Shown here one piece after another: positions 21,531-31,020 of a stretch of 64,000 bases of DNA. Source of the stretch: Rhynchopus euleeides. Lineage: Eukaryota; Euglenozoa; Diplonemea; Diplonemida; Diplonemidae. The notes below the pieces were generated by a model. The model worked only from the letters and a program-made list of their open reading frames with translations. It ran no database searches and was not told where the DNA came from. The stretch spans positions 2,170,001 through 2,234,000 of the forward strand of contig OY723268.1 in assembly GCA_963210315.1 (NCBI GenBank), in the 5' to 3' direction. A program made the translations under genes and the position numbers. Numbering within the stretch: the first letter of the stretch is position 1; every line of letters starts with the position of its first letter.

Positions 21531-21585
21531 TTTTAGAAGTTCGCAGCATGCCCCTCATTGAGGGGTATGCTGCGAACTTCTAAAA
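21531..21585. repeat. Near-perfect 27-nt palindrome with 1-nt loop
   Basis: Left arm 21531-21557 (begins ttttagaagttcgcagcat), single T at 21558, right arm 21559-21585. The arms match with one G/A difference. It begins exactly where similarity to the E3 3' outer terminus ends. Confidence 0.9.
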
Positions 21586-22122
21586 AAGACTTCACTGGTC
21601 TCCTTCGCGAGCCGCTGTCTGAAGGAAACAAAGTGCATGTGCGACTGAGATCAACCCAGTGAGGAAACGCCCCCCTGTTTCCAGAAGGGACGTACTGTCT
21701 TGCGCAATGCGGCAGCTGTGGCAACGGACAGGTGCGGAGTGCACCTCTAACCTGCACCAGGGGGTGCTGTGCACCAGGCTGCGTGTCTGTTCAAGCTGTC
21801 CTCCGTGAATATCGGGTGGTACGGGCAACGGGTGCTTGTACAACAAGATGCGCTATTCCTCTACCGCACGGAAGCTGCCCTGGGGGCCCGTCCTTCCACG
21901 ACCTGGGCCCGCCAAGGACAAGAGTGCTGACAGATAAGTGAAGGGAATTGATCCCGACAACACTGCAGAAAGTGCCTCTGCGGGAACGGACTGGCTGAAG
22001 GCGTTGATCGAATGGCCGACGGCTGGTAGTCACTCACGGTGGAACTGCAGGAAGAAGCACGTGTATGCTGCGACACTCAGGCAAGGACGTCCTGCTGCCG
22101 GGCTGCGTCTCTCGTGGCGACA
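21586..22122. other. Intergenic, no gene recognised
   Basis: The stretch between the palindrome and the 303-bp duplication. Only short open frames without family similarity are present. Confidence 0.4.
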
Positions 22123-22728
22123 AACAGGTCAACAGTGCTAACCACTGCTGAGGGCGACGGCACGTCCCCGACAGCGTCTACTCCCCGCCCCACATACAGC
22201 ATGCACTGCGGTTCCACATTCCCTCCCACTGGGGTCCCAGGAAGCATCACAGAGCCATTTCCAAGGGGAACACAGTCAGGCATGTAGCTTGGGGGGTCCA
22301 GCTGGTCTCGAGACCAGCAGTTGCCTATGTTGCTGGTCTGGGGGAAAAAAGCGCCCTATCACTTCACAGCTACAACCGCTCTGATGAATTTCCTTTTGTT
22401 TGTTGCGTTGACGCTTCTACACACAAACAGGTCAACAGTGCTAACCACTGCTGAGGGCGACGGCACGTCCCCGACAGCGTCTACTCCCCGCCCCACATAC
22501 AGCATGCACTGCGGTTCCACATTCCCTCCCACTGGGGTCCCAGGAAGCATCACAGAGCCATTTCCAAGGGGAACACAGTCAGGCATGTAGCTTGGGGGGT
22601 CCAGCTGGTCTCGAGACCAGCAGTTGCCTATGTTGCTGGTCTGGGGGAAAAAAGCGCCCTATCACTTCACAGCTACAACCGCTCTGATGAATTTCCTTTT
22701 GTTTGTTGCGTTGACGCTTCTACACACA
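22123..22728. repeat. 303-bp tandem duplication ending in core sites
   Basis: Two virtually identical 303-bp units (22123-22425 and 22426-22728). Each carries a perfect 18-nt palindrome (GCTGGTCTCGAGACCAGC at 22301-22318 and 22604-22621), then the 3' outer terminal sequence (gcgccctatcacttcacagc), then a core (22404-22421 and 22707-22724, minus orientation). The unit boundary falls at an AAA just beyond the core. Confidence 0.9.
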
Positions 22729-22838
22729 AAACCCTGAACTGATCACACCCTGAGCCTGATGAAGGGTGGGGTTAGTGTATAGAGCACGTTTGGTTGCAGC
22801 TGTGGTGGGGCGCTTTCCGCTCACACGAGTGTGCTTAA
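22725..22838 (-). repeat. Solo 5' outer terminal region joined to core
   Basis: The sequence from accctgaactgatcacaccc to gagtgtgcttaaaa is nearly identical to the outer flank of E2 at 27138-27250. Here it is joined through a core directly to a 3' terminal sequence with no element between: a solo site. Confidence 0.8.
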
Positions 22839-22894
22839 AAAGCGCCCTATCACTTCACAGCTACAACCGCTCTGATGAATTTCCTTTTGTTTGT
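22839..22894 (-). repeat. 3' outer terminal region of E2
   Basis: The sequence gcgccctatcacttcacagc to ttttgtttgt is identical to the stretches preceding the cores at 22404 and 22707. Confidence 0.75.
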
Positions 22895-22912
22895 TGCGTT
22901 GACGCTTCTACA
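22895..22912 (-). repeat. E2 3' core (putative crossover site)
   Basis: The minus strand reads TGTAGAAGCGTCAACGCA, identical to the E2 5' core at 27118-27135 (spacing 4223 bp). It differs from the E1/E3 core by G to A at position 4. Confidence 0.8.
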
Positions 22913-22950
22913 CCAGGACCCTCATCCGGAGGGACGTGTCCGTCTCGTTC

Positions 22951-24785
22951 TCAACGAGGCGGGCGCGCTGGTAAAAGTGTAGGTGGCATCGACACTGGTG
23001 GCAACTCCACGGGGTGTGTGGCCTGCGTCCCTCGCGTGTACGCGTCTGCGCGTTGGTCGTGGGTCGCAACCCAGTGTGGAATAAGTCGTATCTGCTGGCG
23101 GCGCGCTGTTGTGTATATCTCCTGCAGCAGGAGGTTGCCTCGGTAGTTGGCGCAGTGGCCCTTCCGGAGCGCGAACACCAGGCCGAGGTTGTCTATGTGG
23201 CAGGTTACGCTTGCCTCCCTCACACGCTGCATCATGCGCACCCCCTGCCACACTGCATACGCTTCCTTCAGGAAGATGTTCGTGTCCGCGTCGCTCCCTT
23301 CGAACGCCCCTTGGGACACTGACTCCCCTCCCGGCAGCACGAGCACCGCCGCCCACGCCGTGGATGACGCGTCTGTCCAGAGCTCAATGGTCGGTGGCGG
23401 GTTCTGCGGCGTATACCACTCGTTGTCCTCGATGAGGCGTGCCCGCGCCACTGTCTCCGCCTGCACCGACGGAGGTACTGCGACCCTGGAGTCCCATCGG
23501 GCGTTGTTTGAGTGAGTCTGCTTCGCGATGCGCCGCACGAAGGACAACACGGCTGGCATGTAACACATCGGTGTCCGCATCACATACGACTGCCAGACGA
23601 AAGACCCGAATACTCTGAACGCCCTGCGTGGTGTCGTGTGGCCGTTGACGACTTCCTTGTACTCTTCCCGTCCGAGGACTTTTTGCACCCAGGCTGTGTC
23701 CATGTGGAAACGGTGTCGCGTCAGGTCGAAGTGGATCCCGAACACTGTGAAGTCCTGCAGCGGCACGCCGTGTTGTGTGTCGTCGAAGTTCAGGGCGGCC
23801 CCCACCTTCTCGCAGCGGCTGATGAAGTCGGCGTACCTCGCCTGTGCCTCTGGTAGGGAGTCTCCGACAGCGATGAAGTTGTCAATCCAGACTATTCCGT
23901 GCTCTGGCGGGAGCAGCACGCGTGCGCTGCGGTTCGCGATTGCCGGGGAATGTGACCACCCCATGCACATGACAGTCAGGAAGGTCTTCACGAATGTCTT
24001 TCTCTCCCCGCCTAGGCGCACTTCGAAATAGCGTTGGATCTCCTTGTGTACGGGGAACTGGTAGAACCAGCTGCGTGCATCTGCCATCACCACCCAGCTC
24101 GCCGCGGCCACTCGCTGTGTCACCTCCGTGATGTCCTGCAAACGCATGTCCGGTGGGCGTGTCATCAGTGCATTTAGCCGCCTTGCGTCGACGATGAAAC
24201 GTTGGCCCCCAGACTTCTTGGACACGGTGAACGCTGGCAGCGTGAGGTACGGGTGTGCATCCGCATCCGTCAGGACGCCATACTCAACCAAGGTGTCCAG
24301 GTGGTGCAACATGTGGCGTGATACCTTCCTCCCCGTTTTACGTAGTTCTTGGCGGGCCTCGGGAAGCAGTGCGTCAGCGAAAGCGGCTGGCTTGGTGATG
24401 AGGTCCAAGACCCCCGTCAGTTCACCCTCGCTGTCCAACCGTCGCAGTTCCTTGAGATTGAGGCGCGAGGTGCAGATCTCCGCGATGTAGTCCTCTTCCT
24501 CCGACAGCTCCGTCTTCGCGTTGGCTGGCCGTATCACCTTCCCCCCCGTGCACACACCCAAGTCCTCCCCGTAGAGGTCCTCGACACCCGGACCGTACGA
24601 CTCTGCGCTATCCACCTCGCTCCACGCTTCCTCATCACTGGGTGGTGGGTCGGACGCGGCTTCGTCGGATGTGGCATCTTCGTAGTAGCGGCGCGCTGCG
24701 AACAGCCTCGTGGTCCCCGGGAAGTGGGTTGCTGTCAGGGGTTTTGGCTGTGTGCGCGTCGTCCCCCCTTGCTGTCGTTTTTTCT
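22951..24785 (-). CDS. E2 reverse transcriptase-RNase H
   Basis: The same domain order as E3: ATHFPGTTR near 24720, acidic linker with ESYGPG, FIVDARRLNALM, ADARSWFYQFPV, MGWSHSPAIANRS, GIVWIDNFI (WIDN at 23889-23878), then RNase H motifs LWTDAS, LKEAYAVWQG, CHIDNLGLVF and QRADAYTR. The N instead of the second Asp in the RT box is thus shared with E3 although the two proteins differ at many positions. The frame is -1 to YR and open back to 25809, where it overlaps the gag stop. No in-frame ATG precedes the RT domain, so frameshifting is inferred. Confidence 0.88.
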
Positions 24786-25805
24786 TCACCACTCGATCTT
24801 CGCCGACACCTGTGCTGTCTCGCGCGCGTGTGCGTTTTCCGCCGCTGATACGTAACGCATCACACCGTCGACCGTCGCGTGTCTCGAGAGGAGGCGCACC
24901 TCCTCCAGTGGAACGTTCTTTCGCGCAAGCTGTGTGAGTGCCCCCCTCCGCAGAGAGTGTGCCGTGAGCCCCCTCCGTGCCCGCTTGACGGCTTTTACCA
25001 CGGTCCGGTAGGTGACGTCCGCCGGGAACAGTCTCGTCTCTCCTGCTCTGCGCGCCCTGCGGAGGCGGTGTCGGAGGATACGGTGTAGGTCCTTCGGCAG
25101 GGAGATCCCTGTGATGTGACCCATGTGGAAGGGGTCCGCCTTCGACTGGGTCCAGCGCACGTATATCGGCTCGCTGCGCTTTTCCGCTGTGACGTCCTTC
25201 ACATACAAGCGCAGTGCGTCCGAGGCCCTTGCCGCACCCCCCCACATGATGCCGAGCAGCAGTTTCACGAGGGGACGTGGCTCCTTCGCTAGCGCCTCCC
25301 GGATGTTGTGGGCTGTTGCTGGTTCTGCTTGCTTCAGTGGGCGTAGTGCTCCTCCCCGTTTCAGCGCCCGCCTGTAGTCCGCCACAATTTGTTTTCCGTC
25401 GAGGGGGAACGCTGCGAAGCGTCTGAGTGCTGCTGCAAGGTTGTTGAGGTACTGGAGGGCGGACTGCACTGATAGCCCGTCCTTCCGTTGCTTCGTGACC
25501 CACAGCACCGCCCCTTCGTCGTGTGGCAGTGTTCGCCTCTCCGCTTTCATCCACCCTTCCCGGAACTGCGAGTACCTGTCGTATGTGCGGCGGAGGGCCC
25601 CCCAGTATGTGGGTGCGAGGGCTTGGGCCAGGGTGTGTTGCAGTTCCTGGCGAATGGTGGTTGCTTCCTCCGGGGTCACGCTCGTCTCGGTCTTGCGGGG
25701 GCGTCCTCTTGTTGACGGGGGGGCAGATGGTACTGCCTTCACATACACTACCGCGGCGGGGGGGAGGGTCGTGGCCCGCGGGCGTCCCCTGCTGGTGTCG
25801 GGGAG
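24786..25805 (-). CDS. E2 tyrosine recombinase, in frame behind gag stop
   Basis: Recombinase motifs GAARASDALRLY (Arg), HSLRRGALT, SRHATVDGV and RYVSAA (Tyr). The frame is continuous with gag after the TGA at 25808-25806. The following 20 codons have no stop, and no ATG occurs until inside the core-binding domain (GWMKAE), so AUG initiation cannot give a full enzyme. The linker carries RGRPRKTE. The role is integration of the cDNA circle at core sites by strand exchange (family knowledge). The YR gene lies wholly inside the open -1 frame of RT-RNase H. Confidence 0.9.
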   Translation of the reverse strand, partial: LPDTSRGRPRATTLPPAAVVYVKAVPSAPPSTRGRPRKTETSVTPEEATTIRQELQHTLAQALAPTYWGALRRTYDRYSQFREGWMKAERRTLPHDEGAVLWVTKQRKDGLSVQSALQYLNNLAAALRRFAAFPLDGKQIVADYRRALKRGGALRPLKQAEPATAHNIREALAKEPRPLVKLLLGIMWGGAARASDALRLYVKDVTAEKRSEPIYVRWTQSKADPFHMGHITGISLPKDLHRILRHRLRRARRAGETRLFPADVTYRTVVKAVKRARRGLTAHSLRRGALTQLARKNVPLEEVRLLSRHATVDGVMRYVSAAENAHARETAQVSAKIEW

Positions 25806-26876
25806 TCACTGTCGCTTGCCTTTCCCCCCCCGTCCTTTGTGATGGCCCTTTCCCGAGTAGGGCGCGGGGCGGTCCTGCGTGTTACGCTCCTGCAGGAACC
25901 GCTCCTGAAACGCGGCCCGCCTCTCCTGTGTGTCGTCCTGCGTGGCCCGCCCCTCCCGGAGTAGGCGCCCGTGTGTCACCGCATCGTACTTCGCTGGGTC
26001 CATAATCTTCGCCTTTGCCAGGTAGAGGCGGGCGCCCGCGCGCCCCTTCAGGAGAAAGTGCGGGTTCATAACGACGATTGTCTTGTGGAGGGCCTCGGTA
26101 AAGCGATCCGGATCATCGTCGTCGCGGATCAGTCCCATTGTCTGAAACAGAGCGTCGAAGGCCTGGATGAGCTGGTGTTGCCAGTCTGGTGAGCTCGGGG
26201 CATCGCTGAGCTCCGCCTGTCGGAAAACCCGGGATACCTCAGCTTTCACCAACCTGCGTCCGGGGACAGTGGCGATCGACGATCCCCAGGTCGACACGAT
26301 GTGGGCGGAGAAATCGGCGGGCAGCTCGGCCTCCGTCCGCTGCAGCGCCTTCTGCAGGGTGGCGATCTGCTTCGCCTGCGTCTCCACGGTCTTCTTCAGC
26401 TCCTTCTGTTCCTTCTCCAGCCGGCCTGTCAATTTCAGCAGGTACTCCAGCGAGTTCGCCACGCGGAGATCGGTGTTCGAGTCGGCGGGGTGGTGTGCGT
26501 CCCTGTGCTGGAGGCCCGTGCCACTCTGGCTGTCCGCCTCGCTGTACTCCCCGTCCTCGCCTAGCTCGCCCGTCGCTGCTGCCAGGTCCGCCGCGGTCTC
26601 CTCGTCGACTGCCTGCCGGACCCATGCGCACTCGGGGCACACCCAGCCCCTGTCCCCTGCGCCCTCGAGCCATTCGGGGACGACGTGCGCCGGGATGCGC
26701 TCTCTCAAGCACGTCCTGACCGTGGTCCCACCGCAGTCGTGGCAGCTGAATGCGGTCCTGGCTGTGTGTGTAGTATTGCACGTTTCGAATATGCACTCGG
26801 GGCGACGCTCTGCTGGCTCGTTGTCGGGGTGGGCGGGGTCGGGAACCTTCAGGGTGTCCCAATCCAGAGTGGCCAT
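25806..26876 (-). CDS. E2 gag-like protein
   Basis: I chose the start MATLDWDTLKV at 26876 because it aligns with E1 (MASFDAA) and E3 (MDVDWAL). The frame extends upstream to 26996 through the 36-bp repeats, which translate as a 12-residue repeat and are probably untranslated. It is 356 aa, with the Cys cluster CIFETC, CHDCGG, CPECAW. A coiled coil (LEKEQKELKKTVETQAKQI) and a middle domain (PADFSAHIVSTWGS) follow, then a basic tail ending GKGKRQ before TGA CTC. Confidence 0.8.
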   Translation of the reverse strand: MATLDWDTLKVPDPAHPDNEPAERRPECIFETCNTTHTARTAFSCHDCGGTTVRTCLRERIPAHVVPEWLEGAGDRGWVCPECAWVRQAVDEETAADLAAATGELGEDGEYSEADSQSGTGLQHRDAHHPADSNTDLRVANSLEYLLKLTGRLEKEQKELKKTVETQAKQIATLQKALQRTEAELPADFSAHIVSTWGSSIATVPGRRLVKAEVSRVFRQAELSDAPSSPDWQHQLIQAFDALFQTMGLIRDDDDPDRFTEALHKTIVVMNPHFLLKGRAGARLYLAKAKIMDPAKYDAVTHGRLLREGRATQDDTQERRAAFQERFLQERNTQDRPAPYSGKGHHKGRGGKGKRQ

Positions 26877-26885
26877 CTTCTCTGT

Positions 26886-27060
26886 TACGCAGCTCGGCGT
26901 AGTTACTGTTCCTCTCCTATTCACGCAGCTCGGCGTAGTTTCTGTTTCTCTCCTATACACGCAGCTCGGCGTAGTTTCTGTTCCTCTCCTATACACGCAG
27001 CTCGGCGTACTCCCTCAGCCCGTTCTGTTCCTCTCCTATACACGCAGCTCGGCGTACTCT
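26886..27060 (-). repeat. Tandem 36-bp repeats upstream of E2 gag
   Basis: Five copies of acgcagctcggcgtag followed by ttctgttcctctcctata, spaced 36 bp (the last about 45). They lie between the E2 core and the gag ATG. The unit is a multiple of three, so a chance open frame runs through it. Confidence 0.85.
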
Positions 27061-27117
27061 GTCCGCTTCTGTCACTCTTGCTCCCCTCTTGATTCTCTCG
27101 CCTGCTTGATAGTTTGA

Positions 27118-27135
27118 TGCGTTGACGCTTCTACA
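27118..27135 (-). repeat. E2 5' core (putative crossover site)
   Basis: Same 18 bp and same orientation as the 3' core at 22895-22912. Confidence 0.8.
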
Positions 27136-27252
27136 CACAAAACCCTGAACTGATCACACCCTGAGCCTGATGAAGGGTGGGGTTAGTGTATAGAGCACGT
27201 TTGGTTGCAGCTGTGGTGGGGCGCTTTCCGCTCACACGAGTGTGCTTAAAAA
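27136..27252 (-). repeat. 5' outer terminal region of E2
   Basis: The sequence acacaaaaccctgaactg to gagtgtgcttaaaa is nearly identical to 22725-22838, ending in an A-run. Confidence 0.8.
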
Positions 27253-28090
27253 AAAAAGTATAAATCCGGGAAACCCCAGAATTTTTTTGGTTGGGGGGGT
27301 TTTCCCTCACACCAGGCCGAAGATGTACCCTGCAGCAGGCCCGAACCACGAGGATTTCGGCTCCCGATGACTGCTTCCCGCGCAGGACTGGGTTCCGACC
27401 TGATGTCGGAGAGATCCACACCGTGTTCAGCCCGGAAGGAACAGATGTTCACTACCGTGGCCTCCGGCGGCTGGGGGGCTCCGCCCCCCAGACCCCCCTG
27501 TGGCCTGTGCTTGTCAATATGCGACTGTGGGGTTCTTCGCTAGGCAAGTTTTCGTCAAAGTTCGGCGATTTCTCCCGATGCATACCAATAGGAAATGCAC
27601 CAACACATCGTTTCGGCACCGTAGCGAAGACCCACGGTGGCGCTGTCTACTCCTGCCTCCGGACGCGCCCCGGAGAACCCGGTGTTGGTCAGGACGGGAT
27701 TTTGGGGGAAGCGCCGGAAAATACCCCAGACCAGCAGAACCAGCAAAAATCTGAAAATCCAATTTCAAGCTACGTGCCTGAACACAGTTGCTCACCAAGG
27801 CAAAAAAAAGGCAAACAAAATCGCACAAAATCGGGGCAAAAAACCCACACCCCACCCCCATATTTCGTAGTACGTTCGTAGTTAAAAACCCTTTTTTCTG
27901 CTACACCATGATGATATTTATACCATCCAAAACACAGCGCAGCATTGTGTATAGGAGGAAATACGATACTAGAAAGGACTGGCGTCATCACCTCTGTCAT
28001 GTTTTCCCTTTCTTCATGCTCCACCACACCTTCTGTACTTCAGACAACACAAACACACAATAGCTGGTCGTGAGATTTGTGCAGAGGAGT
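27253..28090. other. Intergenic, no gene recognised
   Basis: Mixed composition with an A-rich part (27790-27900). Open frames here carry no recognisable domain. Confidence 0.4.
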
Positions 28091-29071
28091 GGTGGAAGCG
28101 GTCAACAAAACATTTTTCTGACCGAAATAGACCTGGCCACCTGTTCCTTGATTTCTGCCACAGCTGAGCCGTGAGCTCCAGGTGCAACCTCACAAAGGCA
28201 CTTCCACACAAGCGCCCTCGCAGCTGTCTTGCGCTCCAAGAGCACAACCAGCTGTTTTTTCGTGACTCCACAGGTGACCTTTGCATCGCCAGCCGCGCTT
28301 TTTCTCCGTGACTTCACAGTGGAGCCCTGAGCTCCAGGAAAACCGCACACACCACTAGCCGTTCCTTGTGCCTCTTTAGTAAGCCCTGATCCCAGGAGCC
28401 CATCACAGGAACAGAAGACCTCTGCACCGCGGGCCGTTTCTTCCTGCGACTCCATAGCGGGCCCTGAGCTCCAGGGGCTGATGTGCATTAGATTAAGACG
28501 TGCACCATTTGCTGCTCGTTACGCGACTCCACAGTGAGCCCTGAGCTCCCGGAGCTGACCGCATGAGAGGACCATGAGCTGTTCGCTTCGCGACTCCACA
28601 GTGGGCCTTGAGCTCTCGGAGCATGAGAGTATCACGAGCTGCCCGCCTGCGACTCCACAGTGAGCCCTGAGCTCCCGGAGCTGACCGCATGAGAGGACCA
28701 TGGGCTGTTCGCTTCGCGACTCCAGAGTGGGCCCCCGACTCCCGGAGCATGAAAAGATCATCAGCTGTTCGTTCGCGACCCCCCAGGGCCCCCTCCGATT
28801 CGGACCCGCAGAGAGGTGACAACCTGTCTCGCAGGGTTCTGGGTCCAGCACGGCTCCTCCAGAGAGATGCTCGCAGAGAAGGATGCGATGCAGCTGACGA
28901 CCGTCACGGTGCGCCGCATCGCGAGTTCCTCGCGGAGCAAGACCTGGACAGTGCGGAGGAGATCCTCGGGGGCTGGGCTTCGCCTCCCAGGGGTGACGAG
29001 CGCCCTCCGTGATAGCGTGGATAACCGGCGGTCGTATCAACCGGTGGAAGCGGTCAACAAAACATTTTTCT
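28091..29071. mobile_element. Segment bounded by 29-bp exact direct repeats
   Basis: The same 29 bp (ggtggaagcggtcaacaaaa plus catttttct) occur at 28091-28119 and 29043-29071, in the same orientation, 952 bp apart. The repeat resembles the YR core with one base inserted and a changed right half. Between them, about eight imperfect copies of a roughly 65-bp unit (gactccacagtg, gccctgagctcc, gaccatgagctg) fill 28260-28800. No enzyme is encoded. This may be a non-autonomous relative of the YR elements; that is inference. Confidence 0.5.
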
Positions 29072-29255
29072 TCGTTCCATTTTTGTGTTTCCATAGCGCC
29101 AAGTAAGATATCGACAGAAGGACATCTAGTACGCGTATTTGTCTTAATGTCCATGCACCACGCTGAGCGGGTGCATGCCTCCTGATTGACTGCAACACAC
29201 ACACACAGAGCCACACCACCCTGCAGGGCGCTGCTATCTTTTCACAGGCGTGGTT

Positions 29256-30362
29256 ATGGAGGTGTTCCTGACGGATGCGGCGACAGGCGTGACGCACGCT
29301 GTCGACATCGGGATGGACGAGAAGCCCGAAAGGCTGAAGCTCGAAGCAGGCGAGGCGTTCCGCTACCCTGATGGTGTGGAGGAAGAGGACGTGCGTCTGT
29401 TGGTGGGGGGCAAAGCGGTGTGTGACGACGAGCCTCTGAGCCAGGCAGGTGTCGAAGCCGGTGACGTGGTTCACGTCACCCTCTGTCCCGACCGTCACCT
29501 CGATGCGGTGCACAAGGGGGAGAAGCAACTGTGGCAGGTCCCGCTGTGGGTGACGACACGCGATGAGGTCCTTCAAGCCGTTCGGGAGTTGACGGACGAG
29601 GATGAGGGGGAAGGAGTGCCAGACTGGTTCGAACATGCGCACACCTCCGTGAAGGGTGATCGTGAACTTGTTCATGCAGCAGTTCAACAACAGGGCCGTT
29701 CACTCCAGTACGCAGACGACAGCCTGAAGGGAGATCGTGAGATCGTTCTTGCTGCAGTTCAACAACGTGGGTACTCACTCCAGTACGCAGACGACAGCCT
29801 GAAGGGAGATCGTGAGATCGTTCTTGCTGCAGTTCAACAACAGGGGCGTTCACTCAAGTACGCAGACAACAGCCTGAAAGGCGATCGTGAGATCGTTCTT
29901 GCTGCAGTTCAACAAGATGGGTACTCACTCCAGTACGCAGACGACAGCCTGAAGGGAGATCGTGAGATCATTCTTGCTGCAGTTCAACAACGTGGGTACT
30001 CACTCCAGTACGCAGACGACAGCCTGAAAGGAGATCGTGAGATCGTTCTTGCTGCAGTTCAACAAGATGGGTACTCACTCCAGTCCGCAGACAACAGCCT
30101 GAAGGGAGATCGTGAGATCGTTCTTGCTGCAGTTCAACAGAATGGGTTCTCACTCCAGTACGCACACGACAGCCTGAAGGGAGATCGCGAGATCGTTCTT
30201 GCTGCAGTTCAACAACAGGGGTGTTCACTCAAGTACGCAGACAACAGCCTGAAGGGAGATCGTGAGATCGTTCTTGCTGCAGTTCAACAAGATAGGGACT
30301 CACTCCAGTACGCAGACGACAGCCTGAAGGGTGATCGTGAGTTCGTTCTTGCTGCAGTTTAA
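29256..30362 (+). pseudogene. DUF4116-repeat gene with in-frame stop in the repeat array
   Basis: The frame starts MEVFLTDAATG behind an acceptor-like ttttcacag. Residues 1-75 look ubiquitin-like (LLVGGKAVCDDEPLSQAGV, then GDVVHVTL). From about residue 130 come ten 25-residue DUF4116 repeats (KGDREIVLAAVQQ, then YSLQYADDSL), 75 bp each and nearly identical in DNA. At 30360 the expected CAA is TAA, ending the frame after 368 aa. The frame then continues with two more repeats and stays open to 30716. DUF4116 repeats are widespread in protist proteins of unknown function. It is either a recent pseudogene, a functional shorter allele, or a readthrough product. Confidence 0.7.
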
Positions 30363-30716
30363 AATAATGGGTACTCACTCGAGTACGCAGACGACAGCCT
30401 GAAGGGAGATCGCGAGATCGTTCTTGCTGCAGTTCAACAAGATGGGGACTCACTCCAGTACGCAGACGACAGCCTGAGGGAAGACCGCGAGGTACTTGCT
30501 TCTGCACGTCATCAGATGAAATCGTGTGCCCACGCATCGTGTTGCGTTGAGGGCTGCATCAGGGGGCGTGTTACGTTGCCCTCTGCCGCTGAGAGCTGCC
30601 TGGTTGCACGATTCTGCAGTGCTGTTGGTTGGGCAACAGGAGTCAACACTCTGTGCCTCTTCTTCTTCTTCTTCTCTCTAGCACTGCCCCTTCTCGGTTG
30701 CTTCTCTGAGCCATGA
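30363..30716 (+). pseudogene. Downstream remainder of DUF4116 gene frame
   Basis: In frame with the preceding entry: repeats 11 and 12 (YSLEYADDSLKGDREIV; DSLQYADDSLREDREV). A candidate donor (gcgag/gtactt) is near 30490, then non-repeat sequence with a hydrophobic Phe/Leu stretch up to the stop at 30716. Confidence 0.55.
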
Positions 30717-31020
30717 TGTGTGGCTCAGCAGGAGGCGTCTCAGCATGCCTCACCCTCATGAGGCCTTTCCCTTTTGTGTTCAGGAGGCAGCGATTCAACG
30801 GAAAAGAGATGCTGCCAATCGCTCATTTCCGGAGTCGCATGCAAAGGATTTTTCAAGCTCGGAGAGAGGCTCCCCACTACAGCTGTACGGGCCTCACCTC
30901 ACCGCACTCAACTGACGCAGCATGGGAACATTGTGGAAGTAGCCGCCGTCGGCTCTAGGCTCTCTGGCCCTGCAACACATACGCATTTGATGGGCCCCAC
31001 TACGATCCGCACGGAGCTCA

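Noticed and set aside
28519..29214. A 231-codon minus-strand ORF
   Set aside because: It mainly translates the 65-bp repeats and one direct repeat end, with no domain and no coding signal beyond repetition.
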